Below are positions 41,787 to 52,096 of a DNA stretch of 64,000 bases, in pieces. A program made the translations under genes and the position numbers. How positions within the stretch are numbered: the first letter of the stretch is position 1; each line of letters starts with the position of its first letter. Source of the DNA: Candidatus Electrothrix aarhusensis. Lineage in GTDB: Bacteria; Desulfobacterota; Desulfobulbia; Desulfobulbales; Desulfobulbaceae. The notes beneath the pieces are model-generated. The model was not told the origin of the DNA and did no database searches. It saw nothing but the letters and a program-made list of their open reading frames with translations. The stretch lies in NCBI GenBank assembly GCA_004028505.1, contig MTKO01000102.1:1-64000 (forward strand), in the 5' to 3' direction.

Positions 41787-42326
41787 ATGTCACGAATTGG
41801 AAAAGAGCCAATCACACTCCCCAGTGGAGTTAAGGTTGAAATCGAGGGAACGCGCGTGAAAATTTCAGGCGCAAAGGGTGCTCTTGAGCGAGATTGTCGA
41901 CCGGAAATTGAGATAGAGCAGAAAGAAGGCCAGATTTTTTTCAAACCCAAAGGAAACAGCAAGCGTATTCGTTCATTCTGGGGTATGACACGTACCCTGG
42001 TAAAGAATATGGTTCTGGGCGTTAATGAAGGCTTTGAGAAAAAACTGGTTGTTGAAGGTGTGGGATATCGTGCTAACATGTCCGGTAAGACCCTTACCTT
42101 GAGCGTCGGCTATTCTAACCCGGTGGATTTTTTGCTTCCAGAGGGTATCTCTGCTGATGTTGATAAAAATAATCAGATTACTGTTGCCGGTATAGATAAA
42201 GAGCTGGTTGGCCAGACAGCCGCCAAGATCAGAGATATACGGAAGCCTGAGCCCTATAAAGGCAAAGGTATACGCTATATTGATGAGCATATCGTGCGCA
42301 AGGTCGGTAAATCTGGAACAAAATAG
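41787..42326 (+). CDS. rplF: 50S ribosomal protein L6
   Basis: 179 residues: SRIGKEPITLPSGVKVEIEG at the start and the C-terminal signature RKPEPYKGKGIRYIDEHIVR. AGGAGG precedes the ATG. Confidence 0.98.
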   Translation: MSRIGKEPITLPSGVKVEIEGTRVKISGAKGALERDCRPEIEIEQKEGQIFFKPKGNSKRIRSFWGMTRTLVKNMVLGVNEGFEKKLVVEGVGYRANMSGKTLTLSVGYSNPVDFLLPEGISADVDKNNQITVAGIDKELVGQTAAKIRDIRKPEPYKGKGIRYIDEHIVRKVGKSGTK

Positions 42327-42354
42327 TTTTTAAGGATCAGGTGAAATAACCATC

Positions 42355-42720
42355 ATGGCAAAACAAAGTGATAAGTTATCAGCTCGCTCAAAACGTATCC
42401 GGAAAATTCGTAAGAAGGTCACCGGTACTCCTGAGCGCCCGAGAATGCGTGTTTTTCGCAGTAATCGACATATTTATGTGCAGATAATTGATGATACCAT
42501 GCAGAAAACTTTGGTATCAATGTCATCGGATGATAAGTCTTTTGACGGATCTGACGTAAAGGGCAAAAAAGAAAAAGCTGCCAAGGTCGGAGAGATTGTT
42601 GCACAACGGGCTATTGAAGCTGGGATTAATAAGGTTGTTTTTGATCGTGGTGGTAATTTATATCACGGTCGAGTGAAGGCCCTCTCAGAAGGGGCACGCA
42701 AGGGCGGTTTGGTACTTTAA
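42355..42720 (+). CDS. rplR: 50S ribosomal protein L18
   Basis: 121 residues: [37 protein letters not shown] and a C-terminal [20 protein letters not shown]. Binds 5S rRNA. Complete. Confidence 0.98.
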   Translation: MAKQSDKLSARSKRIRKIRKKVTGTPERPRMRVFRSNRHIYVQIIDDTMQKTLVSMSSDDKSFDGSDVKGKKEKAAKVGEIVAQRAIEAGINKVVFDRGGNLYHGRVKALSEGARKGGLVL

Positions 42721-42789
42721 CCTGCCGGGTGTATTTACATATATTGTTTTAAATATTTCAGGTAATGGAAATTCCATTGGGGGTGCTAC

Positions 42790-43302
42790 TTGGCTGATTA
42801 TAAGCGTGCCAAAGAAGGCAATCAGGACGAACTCATTGAGAAGATAGTCTATATTAACCGCGTTGCTAAAGTAGTAAAAGGTGGACGTCGGTTCAGCTTC
42901 AGTGCTATAGTTGTTGTCGGTGACGGACAGGGTAAGGTCGGTTACGGGCTGGGCAAGGCAAATCAGGTTCCTGAGGCTATTCGTAAAGGTGTTGAGAAGG
43001 CACGTAAGGATATGCAGAGAGTATCATTGACAGATGTGTCCATTCCGCATCACATAGACGGGAAATTCAAATCCGGTAAAGTTATGCTGAAACCGGCTTC
43101 TGATGGTACCGGGGTTATTGCAGGTGGTGCTGTACGTGCCGTTCTTGAGGCTGCCGGAGTGCAGAATATCTTGACAAAATGTTTGGGCTCAAATAACCCT
43201 CACAATCTGGTGAAGGCAACGCTGAACGGTTTGAGAAGATTACGCTCTGCTGACGAAGTTGCTGCATTACGTGGTCTGGCCGTTGACGAGGTTGTCAGCT
43301 AA
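42790..43302 (+). CDS. rpsE: 30S ribosomal protein S5
   Basis: 170 residues starting at a TTG ([20 protein letters not shown]) after GGGGGTG. The S5 double-stranded RNA motif reads [20 protein letters not shown], followed by [20 protein letters not shown]. No ATG occurs before the conserved region. Confidence 0.96.
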   Translation: MADYKRAKEGNQDELIEKIVYINRVAKVVKGGRRFSFSAIVVVGDGQGKVGYGLGKANQVPEAIRKGVEKARKDMQRVSLTDVSIPHHIDGKFKSGKVMLKPASDGTGVIAGGAVRAVLEAAGVQNILTKCLGSNNPHNLVKATLNGLRRLRSADEVAALRGLAVDEVVS

Positions 43303-43380
43303 AGATGATGGTATGTTGATGTGTACGTTGTCTTACATCAATAATGACTCAAAAGAGTTTAGACAAACGTTGGTTGAATT

Positions 43381-43560
43381 ATGAGTGATACAGTGATAAT
43401 AACCCAAGTAAAGAGCGGTATTGGGAGCACCAAAAAAATCCGCGCAACTTTGGTCGGCTTGGGTCTGACAAAAATGCATAAGACTATCAGCAGGAAAGAC
43501 ACTCCTGAAATCAGGGGAATGATTCGTAAAGTTCAACACCTGATAAAGGTTGAGGAGTAG
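43381..43560 (+). CDS. rpmD: 50S ribosomal protein L30
   Basis: 59 residues, starting [20 protein letters not shown] and ending [15 protein letters not shown], with the L30 core [20 protein letters not shown]. The ribosome-binding site is weak. Small, but its place between rpsE and rplO and its sequence leave little doubt. Confidence 0.96.
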   Translation: MSDTVIITQVKSGIGSTKKIRATLVGLGLTKMHKTISRKDTPEIRGMIRKVQHLIKVEE

Positions 43561-43563
43561 AAA

Positions 43564-44004
43564 ATGCTGACCCTGAATAATCTTTCTCCGAATAAGGGTG
43601 CCCGAAAAGCAAAGAAAAGAGTTGGCCGTGGCCCTGGAAGCGGTCTCGGTAAAACTGCTGGTCGTGGCCATAAGGGTGCTCGTTCTCGATCTGGATATAC
43701 CGCAAAACCAGGTTTTGAAGGTGGCCAGATGCCCCTTCATAGGCGTTTGCCGAAACGTGGCTTTACCAATATCTTTAAAACCACCTATAAGATTATTTCC
43801 TTATCTGATCTTGATACATTTGAAGATGGTACCACTGTTGACAGGCAGGCTTTGCTGGATGCGGGGCTTGTCACGGAACGTGATACCATGATTAAGATTC
43901 TTGCTAACGGTGAGATCTCAAAAAAAGTTCAGGTCGAAGTTGATAAAGTCAGCCGGGGAGCCCAAGAAAAGATCATTGCGGCGGGCGGCACAGTAAAGGA
44001 ATAA
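43564..44004 (+). CDS. rplO: 50S ribosomal protein L15
   Basis: 146 residues: [40 protein letters not shown] and [20 protein letters not shown]. Three bases separate it from rpmD and secY. Confidence 0.98.
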   Translation: MLTLNNLSPNKGARKAKKRVGRGPGSGLGKTAGRGHKGARSRSGYTAKPGFEGGQMPLHRRLPKRGFTNIFKTTYKIISLSDLDTFEDGTTVDRQALLDAGLVTERDTMIKILANGEISKKVQVEVDKVSRGAQEKIIAAGGTVKE

Positions 44005-44007
44005 GAT

Positions 44008-45310
44008 ATGAGCGGTCTTGCCAGTGCAGCAAATATACCAGAGCTCCGTAAAAGAATAGTTTTTACTCTTTTAATGCTTTTGGTATATCGTATGGGCGTT
44101 CAGATACCGACACCAGGTATCAATGGAGATGCTCTTGCGGCTTTTTTTGAGCAATATTCCGGTACCCTGTTCGGCATGTTTAACATGTTCTCCGGTGGTG
44201 CGCTGGAAAATTTTTCCATTTTTGCTTTGGGCATTATGCCTATATTTCAGCCTCGATTATTATCCAGCTTCTGACAGTTGTTATACCACAGTTGGAACAG
44301 CTGAACAAAGAGGGTGAGGCTGGACGTCGCAAGATCACCCAGTATACACGTTACGGTACTGTAGGCCTGGCTCTGATTCAAGGTTTTTTATTGCCTCCGG
44401 TTTGGAGGCAATGACCGGTCCTTCAGGCGTACCGATTGTTCTGGTAACTGGTCTCCAGTTTAAACTGATGACAGTACTGACTTTGACAGCTGGTACTTCT
44501 TTTATTATGTGGCTCGGCGAGCAGATGACTGAGCGCGGCATAGGGAACGGTATTTCTCTTATTATCTATGCAGGTATTATCGCAAGGATGCCCGCAGCTG
44601 TTGGTAAATCAGTGCAGATGGTGAGTTCCGGCGACATCCCTATTATTATTATTCCGGTAATGCTTGCTATGATGTTCGGAGTCATCGCCGTGATTGTCTA
44701 TTTTGAGACAGCCCAGCGAAGAATTCCTATTCAATATGCAAAACGAGTTGTGGGAAGAAAGGTTTATGGTGGTCAGGCATCCCATCTACCCCTGAAAATT
44801 AATATCGCAGGAGTTATTCCACCTATCTTTGCCTCCTCTATCATGATGTTTCCCGCAACTATCGGGACGTTTATTCAGGTAGATTGGGTACAGAAGGCAG
44901 CAGCTTCCCTTTCTCCAGGTACAGTCTTTTATTATATGCTCTATGTCGTTATGATTGTCTTCTTCTGCTTTTTCTATACAGCAGTTACCTTTAATCCTGA
45001 TGAGGTAGCTGAGAATCTGAAGAAGAATGGTGGTTTTGTCCCTGGTATCAGGCCGGGTAAAAAATCAGCAGAGTTCATTGATAAAGTTCTCACTCGAATA
45101 ACTGTTGTAGGAGCAATTTACTTAGCAGTCGTCTGTGTATTGCCGACGATTTTGGTCAGTAACTTTAATGTGCCCTTTTATTTTGGGGGAACTGCGCTTC
45201 TGATCGTTGTCGGTGTGGCCATTGATACGATTTCTAAAATTGAATCCCATCTCGTTATGCGTAATTACGAGGGCTTTATGAAAGCTGGCAAGATTAAAGG
45301 CAGGCATTGA
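44008..45310 (+). CDS. secY: Preprotein translocase subunit SecY, two internal frameshifts
   Basis: SecY forms the protein-conducting channel. Three frames join into a ~434-residue protein: 44008 to ~44240 ([40 protein letters not shown]), ~44240 to ~44389 ([37 protein letters not shown]) and ~44389 to 45310 ([17 protein letters not shown] through [20 protein letters not shown]). Each join needs one added base: CCTAT to CCTTAT, and a run of six T to seven. Both lie in homopolymers and the gene is essential, so sequence error is by far the likeliest cause. Confidence 0.93.
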
Positions 45311-46098
45311 GGCTTGTGGTAGCTGATAACGAGAAAAATATTATAGTTAAAACCTCAGGTGAAATTGAGGTGATGCGTCAAGCGAACAGTATAGTCGCGG
45401 ACGTTTTGGAAATGCTGCAACAAGAAATGCGTCCAGGCCTGACCACTCGTCAATTGGATCGTTGGGCGCATGATTGTTGCCAAGATCATGGGGGGCAACC
45501 TGCCTTTCTCGGGTATAGAGGTTTTCCGGCAAGCCTTTGTGTTTCCATTAACGAACAAATTGTCCACGGGATTCCCTCGAAAAAGGTTAAAGTTCGAGAG
45601 GGAGATATAGTTTCTGTTGATTTCGGCGTGATTTATAACGGTTTTTACGGCGATTCGGCAGTGACCATACCTGTGGGTAAGTTGACTACTCGCAAGGAAC
45701 GCCTTCTTCAAGTGACGCAGGAAGCGTTGGAGCGGGGAATTAGGCAGGTTAAGATCGGGAACAGAATTTCTGATGTTTCGGCTGCTGTTCAGGAACATGC
45801 TGAGAACAACGGGTTTTCTGTTGTTCGTCAGTTTGTCGGGCACGGAATAGGCTCCAGTCTTCATGAAGCACCTGAAGTGCCAAATTACATTCAGGATCAG
45901 CCTTCACCGAGGATTCTTGAAGGAATGGTTATTGCCATTGAACCTATGGTTAATATTGGTACTGCCAAGGTTAAGGTCCTGAAGGATGGTTGGACAGTGA
46001 TTACAGCTGATAAAAAACCCTCAGCTCATTTTGAGCATTCCGTTGCTGCAACAGCAGAAGGGCCACTTGTTTTGAGTAGAAGAAAAGAAGAACTCTAA
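45307..46098 (+). CDS. map: Methionine aminopeptidase, type I
   Basis: Removes the initiator Met from nascent proteins. 263 residues; metal ligands are visible in [38 protein letters not shown] and [16 protein letters not shown]. The TTG at 45307 overlaps the secY stop (TTGA); a GTG at 45316 is an alternative. It follows secY as in many bacteria and is followed by a terminator. Confidence 0.95.
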   Translation: MRLVVADNEKNIIVKTSGEIEVMRQANSIVADVLEMLQQEMRPGLTTRQLDRWAHDCCQDHGGQPAFLGYRGFPASLCVSINEQIVHGIPSKKVKVREGDIVSVDFGVIYNGFYGDSAVTIPVGKLTTRKERLLQVTQEALERGIRQVKIGNRISDVSAAVQEHAENNGFSVVRQFVGHGIGSSLHEAPEVPNYIQDQPSPRILEGMVIAIEPMVNIGTAKVKVLKDGWTVITADKKPSAHFEHSVAATAEGPLVLSRRKEEL

Positions 46099-46126
46099 TC
46101 TTTCGATAATATTGTGGAGTTGACGT

Positions 46127-46150
46127 GAACCCCTACGGGTTCTTTTTTTT
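46127..46150 (+). terminator. Intrinsic terminator after map
   Basis: GAACCC, loop CTAC, GGGTTC and then eight T. It ends the spc-type transcript; a new promoter for infA lies just downstream. Confidence 0.9.
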
Positions 46151-46172
46151 ATGCAAATCAAGTTAAAACTGG

Positions 46173-46201
46173 TTGTAAAAAAAAACTTTTTTATATATAA
46201 T
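46173..46201 (+). promoter_or_regulatory. Promoter of infA-rpmJ-rpsMKD-rpoA-rplQ
   Basis: TTGTAA (46173-46178), a 17-base spacer made almost only of A and T, and a perfect TATAAT (46196-46201). Placed between the map terminator and infA. Confidence 0.75.
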
Positions 46202-46242
46202 AACCTTTTTTTATTTTTTGAAAATAAAACTGGATGGGAACT

Positions 46243-46482
46243 ATGGCCAAAGAAGAAGCCATTGAAGTTGAAGGAACTATAATTGAGCCTTTACCCAACG
46301 CGATGTTTCGTGTTGAACTTGATAACGGGCATAAGGTTCTGGCGCATATTTCCGGTAAGATGCGCATGCATTATATTAAAATTCTGCCAGGTGATAGAGT
46401 GACGGTCGAGTTGTCGCCTTATGACCTGACAAGAGGGCGTGTCACTTTCCGCTCAAAAGGCGGCGGTAAAGGGAAGCGCTGA
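46243..46482 (+). CDS. infA: Translation initiation factor IF-1
   Basis: 79 residues from the ATG at 46243 ([20 protein letters not shown]), with GGATGGG as ribosome-binding site; an ATG three codons earlier is in frame. S1-like OB fold: [20 protein letters not shown] and [20 protein letters not shown]. Confidence 0.97.
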   Translation: MAKEEAIEVEGTIIEPLPNAMFRVELDNGHKVLAHISGKMRMHYIKILPGDRVTVELSPYDLTRGRVTFRSKGGGKGKR

Positions 46483-46511
46483 ACCAAACAAGTCAGCAAG
46501 GAAACAGAGAC

Positions 46512-46625
46512 ATGAAAGTACGAGCATCTGTTAAAAAAATGTGCAGCGACTGTAAGATCCTTAAGCGAAAGGGTGTGGTTCGGGTAAACTGCAAAAATTC
46601 AAAGCATAAGCAGCGTCAGGGTTAA
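46512..46625 (+). CDS. rpmJ: 50S ribosomal protein L36
   Basis: 37 residues: [20 protein letters not shown] followed by [17 protein letters not shown]. The zinc ligands C11, C14, C27 and H32 are in place. Between infA and rpsM as usual. Confidence 0.96.
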   Translation: MKVRASVKKMCSDCKILKRKGVVRVNCKNSKHKQRQG

Positions 46626-46662
46626 CCTGCATAATGTAGCTTTTTTTTAAAGGAGTAAAGTT

Positions 46663-47031
46663 TTGGCACGATTATCAGGTGTAGATTTACCGCGCAATAA
46701 GCATATGGACAGGGCGCTTACCTATATTTACGGTATAGGGCTCACGACTGCACGCGCTATTTTGGACAAGGCTGATCTGCCGTATCAGATGAATTCCGAT
46801 GATCTGAGCGGTGATGATGTTACACGTATCAGGAAGATCATTGAGGCAGATTATGTCGTTGAAGGTGATCGCCGGCGTGAAGTGGCTATGGATATCAAAC
46901 GTCACATCGATCTCGGTACCTACCGGGGACGACGTCATCGTATGAGTCTTCCTTGTCGCGGACAACGGACAAAGACCAATGCTAGGACACGTAAGGGTCC
47001 TAAGCGTGGCGCAGCAGTACGTAAAAAATAA
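46663..47031 (+). CDS. rpsM: 30S ribosomal protein S13
   Basis: 122 residues starting at TTG (ARLSGVDLPRNKHMDRALTY) after AAAGGAG. C-terminal signature GRRHRMSLPCRGQRTKTNAR. The homology begins right at the TTG. Confidence 0.97.
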   Translation: MARLSGVDLPRNKHMDRALTYIYGIGLTTARAILDKADLPYQMNSDDLSGDDVTRIRKIIEADYVVEGDRRREVAMDIKRHIDLGTYRGRRHRMSLPCRGQRTKTNARTRKGPKRGAAVRKK

Positions 47032-47096
47032 GATTGTCAACACGCTTTTACTGCCGGTGAAAGTACTATTCATAGAGGAAGCTATACGGAGCTGAT

Positions 47097-47495
47097 ATGG
47101 CGAAAGGGAAAAAAGGCGCGGTACGAACAAAGCGTCGTGAAAAGAAAAATGTTCCTGATGGAATTATTTTTATCTACTCAACGTTTAATAATACGTTAAT
47201 AACCATTTCGGATAAGCTAGGCAATGTTGTCTCTTGGTCTAGTGCCGGAGTTATCGGCTTTAAGGGGTCACGAAAATCAACTCCTTTTGCAGCTCAGAAT
47301 GCCTTGAGTGATGCTGTTGCTAAAGCAAAAGAAAACGGTCTTCGCAGAGTTGAGATTCGTGTGAAAGGACCAGGGCCTGGTCGTGAAGCTGCCCTTCGTG
47401 CCTTAACCGGAACAGATCTGGAAGTCTCAAAGATTGTTGACGTGACTCCGATACCGCATAATGGTTGTAAACCCCCCAAACGCAGGCGGGTTTGA
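47097..47495 (+). CDS. rpsK: 30S ribosomal protein S11
   Basis: 132 residues: [40 protein letters not shown] and the C-terminal [18 protein letters not shown]. Complete. Confidence 0.98.
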   Translation: MAKGKKGAVRTKRREKKNVPDGIIFIYSTFNNTLITISDKLGNVVSWSSAGVIGFKGSRKSTPFAAQNALSDAVAKAKENGLRRVEIRVKGPGPGREAALRALTGTDLEVSKIVDVTPIPHNGCKPPKRRRV

Positions 47496-47580
47496 GCAGT
47501 TTTAGTTTTCTGTACGGTCGCTGCCAGTATTAAGGCTGACCGCAGCGTAAAACCGATACCAATAATTGATGGAGGAATAA

Positions 47581-48210
47581 GTGGCTAGATATACAGGAGC
47601 TTCCTGCCGGACATGCAGGCGGGAAAATCTTAAATTGTTTTTGAAAGGCGAGAGATGCTACTCGGATAAGTGCTCATTTGAGCGGCGCACCTATGCGCCC
47701 GGACAGCACGGCCAGAATCGTTTTCGTAAGGTTTCCGACTATGCATTGCAGCTGCGGGAGAAGCAGAAAGTTAAGCATATGTATGGAATGCTTGAGAGTC
47801 AGTTTCGTCGCTACTTTTATCTAGCAGACCGCGCCAAAGGTGTTACCGGTCTGAATCTTCTGTCAATGTTGGAACGCCGCTTAGATAATGTTGTCTATCG
47901 CATGGGCTTTGCTGGCTCCAGAGATCAGGCACGCCAATTTGTCCGCCATAATCATTTTCAGGTTAACGGTAGAAAAGCAGATATACCCTCTTTTCAGGTA
48001 AAGCCTGGTGATGTTGTCACCCTGAAGGAGAAAAGCCGCAAGAATGCTTTTATCGTTGAGAGTCTTGAGGCTGTTGCTCGCCGTGGTGTGCCCAGCTGGA
48101 TGGAGCTGGATAAAGGTAATTTTCAGGGAACAGTGAAGGCTATGCCTAATCGGGAAGAAATAACCATGCCGATTAATGAACAGCTTATAGTCGAGCTGTA
48201 CTCCAAGTAA
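47581..48210 (+). CDS. rpsD: 30S ribosomal protein S4
   Basis: 209 residues from a GTG ([20 protein letters not shown]) after GGAGG. The N-terminus has a Cys cluster (C9, C12, C26, C31), the zinc-type S4. The S4 RNA-binding domain reads [20 protein letters not shown] and [20 protein letters not shown]. Confidence 0.97.
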   Translation: MARYTGASCRTCRRENLKLFLKGERCYSDKCSFERRTYAPGQHGQNRFRKVSDYALQLREKQKVKHMYGMLESQFRRYFYLADRAKGVTGLNLLSMLERRLDNVVYRMGFAGSRDQARQFVRHNHFQVNGRKADIPSFQVKPGDVVTLKEKSRKNAFIVESLEAVARRGVPSWMELDKGNFQGTVKAMPNREEITMPINEQLIVELYSK

Positions 48211-48228
48211 TACAAGGTCAGGTATTTC

Positions 48229-49319
48229 ATGGAACAGGATATTCGGGATGATAATCCCTTTTACAGGAACTGGTATGACCTTGTTAGCCCGGAACGTCTG
48301 GAGGTTACCAGGGAGAGCCATACAAACAGGTATGGTAAATTTATCTGCCAGCCTTTAGAACGCGGTTTTGCAGCGACAATAGGGAATTCCTTACGCAGGA
48401 TACTTCTTTCCTCTATCAGAGGAGCTGCGATTACTTCCGTTCGAATTGAGGGAGCTGATCATGAGTTTACCACAATTGACGGAGTGCAGGAAGACGTCGC
48501 TGATATTATACTGAACCTGAAGCAGGTTCAGTTGAAGCTCAACGCTCCTGAGACCAGAACTGTTGTCATAGAAAAAAGTGAGACTGGCTTGATCACTGCT
48601 GGTGATATTGATGGCGGTGACAAGGTTGAAGTTATGAATCCGGAACAGCGATTTGCACGGTGACTGGAGCCAACACTACTTTCCGGGCTGAACTTGAGGT
48701 TCAGTGGGGCAAGGGCTATGTTCCAGCGGATTGGAATAAAAAAGAAAATCGTCCCTTGGGCGTGATTCCTATTGATGCTGCTTTTTCACCGATACTTCGT
48801 ATTCAGTATGTGGTGAGTCAGGCCCGTGTTGGGCAACGGACAGACTATGACCGCCTCACGATAGAAATTGAAACTGACGGGTCTGTGCTCCCGGAGAATG
48901 CTCTTGCCTATGCTGCTAAGATTCTCAAGGAACAAATGACGATCTTTATCAATTTTAATGAGCAAGAGGCGATAGCTCCTGAGAGAGGGGATGGTGATGG
49001 TGATGGTCAGGACTTTCCTGATTTTCTCGATAAAAATGTCGAGGATCTTGAGCTTTCAGTTCGTTCCGCAAACTGTCTGAAGAATGCCAACATACAGTAT
49101 ATTGGTCAATTGGTGCAAAAAACAGACGCTGAAATGCTGAAAACGAAAAATTTTGGTCGTAAATCACTGAATGAGATTAAAGCTCTCCTCTCGCAGCATG
49201 ACTTGACCCTTAATATGTCCCACGAGGCTGGGTGTTACCCTGTGAACGAGAGGACGCTGACATCGAAGGTTAATCTAGAGCAATCTAGAGTATGCCTTCA
49301 GATTGATCGGCTAACGTGA
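48229..49319 (+). CDS. rpoA: DNA-directed RNA polymerase alpha subunit, frameshifted
   Basis: Alpha forms the assembly scaffold (NTD) and contacts promoters and activators (CTD). The NTD starts normally (LERGFAATIGNSLRRILLSS) to residue ~141; near 48650 one base is missing (CAGCGATTTGC; adding one gives QRICTVTGANTTFRAELEVQ), after which the rest follows. The CTD has SANCLKNANIQYIGQLVQKT and LKTKNFGRKSLNEIKALLSQ. The last ~35 codons to 49319 look unlike alpha and use rare codons. One base added at ~49221 would instead give an end RGWVLPCEREDADIEG with stop at 49271-49273, so a second shift is likely and the true end may be 49273. Confidence 0.92.
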
Positions 49320-49343
49320 TTTACCGATTTTGAGGATAGAATA

Positions 49344-49727
49344 ATGAGACATAGAAAAACCGGTAGAAAACTGAACAGGAGTGCCTCTCATCGTTTAGCA
49401 ATGATGCGGAATATCGTAACTTCGCTTCTTGAGCATGAGAGAATTTCCACAACTGTGCCCAAGGCCAAAGAGGCTCGGCGTGTAGCAGAAAAAATGATCA
49501 CCTTGGGAAAACGTGGTGATTTACACGCTCGGCGGCAGGCCATGGCTTATATCCGTTCAAAGGATATTGTGGCAAAACTTTTTGATAAGATTAGTGAGCA
49601 GTATACTGACCGTCAGGGTGGGTATACGCGGATTGTTCGTACTGGAGTTCGTTCCGGCGATGCTGCTCCTATGGCCATCATTGAGCTGGTTGGCTATGAG
49701 GAATCAGCTGTGCAGGAAGCAGAATAG
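49344..49727 (+). CDS. rplQ: 50S ribosomal protein L17
   Basis: 127 residues: [20 protein letters not shown] and [21 protein letters not shown]-terminal [20 protein letters not shown]. Last gene of the ribosomal supercluster, followed by a strong terminator. Confidence 0.98.
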   Translation: MRHRKTGRKLNRSASHRLAMMRNIVTSLLEHERISTTVPKAKEARRVAEKMITLGKRGDLHARRQAMAYIRSKDIVAKLFDKISEQYTDRQGGYTRIVRTGVRSGDAAPMAIIELVGYEESAVQEAE

Positions 49728-49811
49728 AAGAAGCTGTGTACTGATTACCCCCGTTGAAAGAGGTACAGAGTAACCTTTTCTGTAGCTCTCCTGAAACGGA
49801 AGGATGTATTG

Positions 49812-49848
49812 AGCCGGTTTGATGATCATCATCAAACCGGCTTTTTTT
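49812..49848 (+). terminator. Strong intrinsic terminator after rplQ
   Basis: AGCCGGTTTGATGAT pairs with ATCATCAAACCGGCT, then seven T. It closes the 33-kb expression cluster. Confidence 0.95.
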
Positions 49849-49861
49849 ATGGAGAATGGTT

Positions 49862-50641
49862 ATGAGTAGTGAAGTGACTACAGAAACAGGACCTGATGCA
49901 CAAACAATTCCTTTGCAGCAAAGGGACTTCTTCCAGTTTCGTTGCCACCCTGGGGTCAGTTGTTATCTGACCTGTTGTCATAAATTAGAGTTACGACTTT
50001 ATCCTTATGATATTATTTCTTTAAAAGATAAACTGTCGTGTAGTTCAACAGAGTTCCTGGAGTGTTATACCCGTTTAGGGGCAGGCGTACACCCGTATTT
50101 CCCAGCAGTCATGTTGAATATGGTGGTGAGTGAGGAAGCGCCGTGTCCGTTTCTCACTGAAGCGGGTTGCTCTGTTTATGCAGATCGCCCTTCAGCTTGT
50201 CGAACATACCCTTTGGAGAGAGGGGTTGAAAAAGAGGGGATAGGGGCAAGGCTGAAAAGCCATTACTCTGTTGTCCGTCATGCTTACTGCAAGGGCCATG
50301 ATGAAGAGAACAGCTACACCGTTCGCCAATGGAAACGTGAGCAGCGCCTGGATTCCTTTAACCTGATGAACGATCTCTGGGCCGAGGTTGATGCCTTGTT
50401 TGCCAGCGACCCCTGGCAGGGCGAAGGACATGCTGGCCCTCGGCAGCAATTAGCCTTTATGGTTTGCTATAATATTGATGCCTTTCGTGCCTACAGCATT
50501 GAGAACAAGCTGACAGCCCGGTATAGGTTAGATCGTGACCAACGGAGGCGTATTGAACGAGATGATGCCGAGCTGCTCAAATTCGGATTTAATTGGCTCT
50601 TGCATGTCCTTGGTAACAAAAGAACATTACGTCCCCGGTAG
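49862..50641 (+). CDS. YkgJ-like cysteine-cluster protein
   Basis: 259 residues. The pattern FFQFRCHPGVSCYLTCCHKL (three to four Cys), then CPFLTEAGCSVYADRPSACR TYPL, is that of the YkgJ/CxxCxxCC family (putative zinc or iron chelating). The C-terminal half (~120-259) is basic and helical and has no motif I know. The ATG at 49862 has GGAG seven bases upstream; an ATG two codons earlier would be too close. It sits just after the rplQ terminator; its stop overlaps by one base the GTG of the transporter gene, so the two are cotranscribed. The biochemical role of the family is unknown. Confidence 0.8.
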   Translation: MSSEVTTETGPDAQTIPLQQRDFFQFRCHPGVSCYLTCCHKLELRLYPYDIISLKDKLSCSSTEFLECYTRLGAGVHPYFPAVMLNMVVSEEAPCPFLTEAGCSVYADRPSACRTYPLERGVEKEGIGARLKSHYSVVRHAYCKGHDEENSYTVRQWKREQRLDSFNLMNDLWAEVDALFASDPWQGEGHAGPRQQLAFMVCYNIDAFRAYSIENKLTARYRLDRDQRRRIERDDAELLKFGFNWLLHVLGNKRTLRPR

Positions 50642-51845
50642 TGCGATCTACTGAGAGCAGGATCAGCTCTCCTCCTGGTTGGTATATCCTCGGTGTCCTC
50701 AGCCTGCTTATGGGCTTTGGTTCAATCTCCACCGACCTCTACCTCCCAGCCATGCCCTCTATGGGTCGCGCTTTGGGCGCAAATGCTGGCATGATAGAGC
50801 TGACCATTTCGGGTTATCTGATCGGGTTCAGCCTGGGACAGCTCTTTTGGGGACCAATCAGTGATCGATATGGTCGCCGACCCTCAGTGTCTGCTGGCTT
50901 GATTCTCTTTGTCATCGGTTCAGGAGGATGTGCTCTTGCTGGGAGCGCACCCGCGCTTATCGGTTGGCGGATTGTCCAGGCAATCGGGGCCTGTGCCGGT
51001 GTTGCCTTGGCACGGGCAATGGTTCGTGATCTTTATGTGGGTAATCGGGCCGCGCAGATGCTCTCAAGCCTGATGACTATCATGACCATTGCGCCGCTTC
51101 TCGGTCCCTTGCTGGGTGGGCAGATCGTGGCGTTGGCTGGCTGGCGTGCTGTTTTTGGGTTCCTAGTGGTGGTGGGCTTATTCACCCTTATTCTTCTGTG
51201 GACTATCCCTGAAACCTTGCCTGCCAGCCGCCGGAATACTGAGTCCTTCCGAGGTGCCCTGCGCTATTACGGCGAATTGCTCCGCCATCGCCGGATCCTT
51301 GGGTATGCAAGTACCGGCGGTTTCCTTTATGCCGGTTTGTTTGCCTATGTGGCCGGGACCCCCTTTATCTATATTAATTATTACCATGTCTCTGAGCAGG
51401 GATACGGTTTTTTCTGGGGGATTGTCATTGTCGGTGCCACAGCGGCAAATTTCCTCAATGCCCGTTTGGTTATCCGGCATGGTTATGATCGAATCCTGAT
51501 CATCGGCACCGTGGTGATGGCCCTTGCAGCTTTTACTACTGCCTGGACAGCCGGAACCGGCTGGGGCGGGCTGTGGGGCTTGGTCTTACCCCTGTTTGTG
51601 TTTATTTCCAGTGTGGGACTCATCGTGGCCAACTCGGTTGCCGGAGCCATGACTTGTTTTCCTGAACGGGCCGGGGCTGTGTCCGCCTTGGTCGGGGCAA
51701 TCCATTACGGCAGCGGGATTATCGGATCTGCCTGGTCGGCCTCCTTGCCGATGGTACGCCTTGGCCTATGGGCTTGATTATCGGTATGACTGGAGTGGGT
51801 TGCCTCCTCTCAACTTTTTTCTTGTTAAAGGCTCCCGAGAAATAA
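50641..51845 (+). CDS. Bcr/CflA-type drug-resistance transporter (MFS), frameshifted near its end
   Basis: A 12-helix major facilitator. The DHA1 signature reads FGSISTDLYLPAMPSMGRAL (~21-40), typical of Bcr/CflA, with the loop motif GPISDRYGRRPSVSAG (~77-92) and GWRIVQAIGACAGVALARAM. The frame ends early at 51777 (SAWSASLPMVRLGLWA). Adding one C at ~51731 (GCCTGG to GCCCTGG) restores SALVGLLADGTPWPMGLIIG and the last helix, with a stop at 51845, total ~400 residues as normal for the family. GTG start, overlapping the previous gene. The substrate cannot be told. Confidence 0.85.
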
Positions 51846-51862
51846 TTGTTCCAGGAACAATT
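51844..51862 (+). repeat. Palindrome at the end of the transporter gene
   Basis: AATTGTTCC-A-GGAACAATT, a perfect 9-base palindrome overlapping the transporter stop. No T run follows. The rest of the ~250-base gap to the next gene holds nothing else that I can support. Confidence 0.5.
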
Positions 51863-52096
51863 CCTCTGTAACCCCCGTCTCTTTTCGCTGCATTTCAGCA
51901 GATCTTAAGCAGTTGTCCCGTCATCAACTTTATCCTCTCGATTTGGATGAATTTTTTCTTTACTCGTTTCCTGTTCCATGCTACTTGTTGTATTTGTTTG
52001 ATAAGAGGGAGAATACAGGTGAGCTTTTGATGGGCATATCTGAATGAAACGAAAGGAAGTCTCCTTTACCGGTAACTATTAACACAAGAGTTGAAA

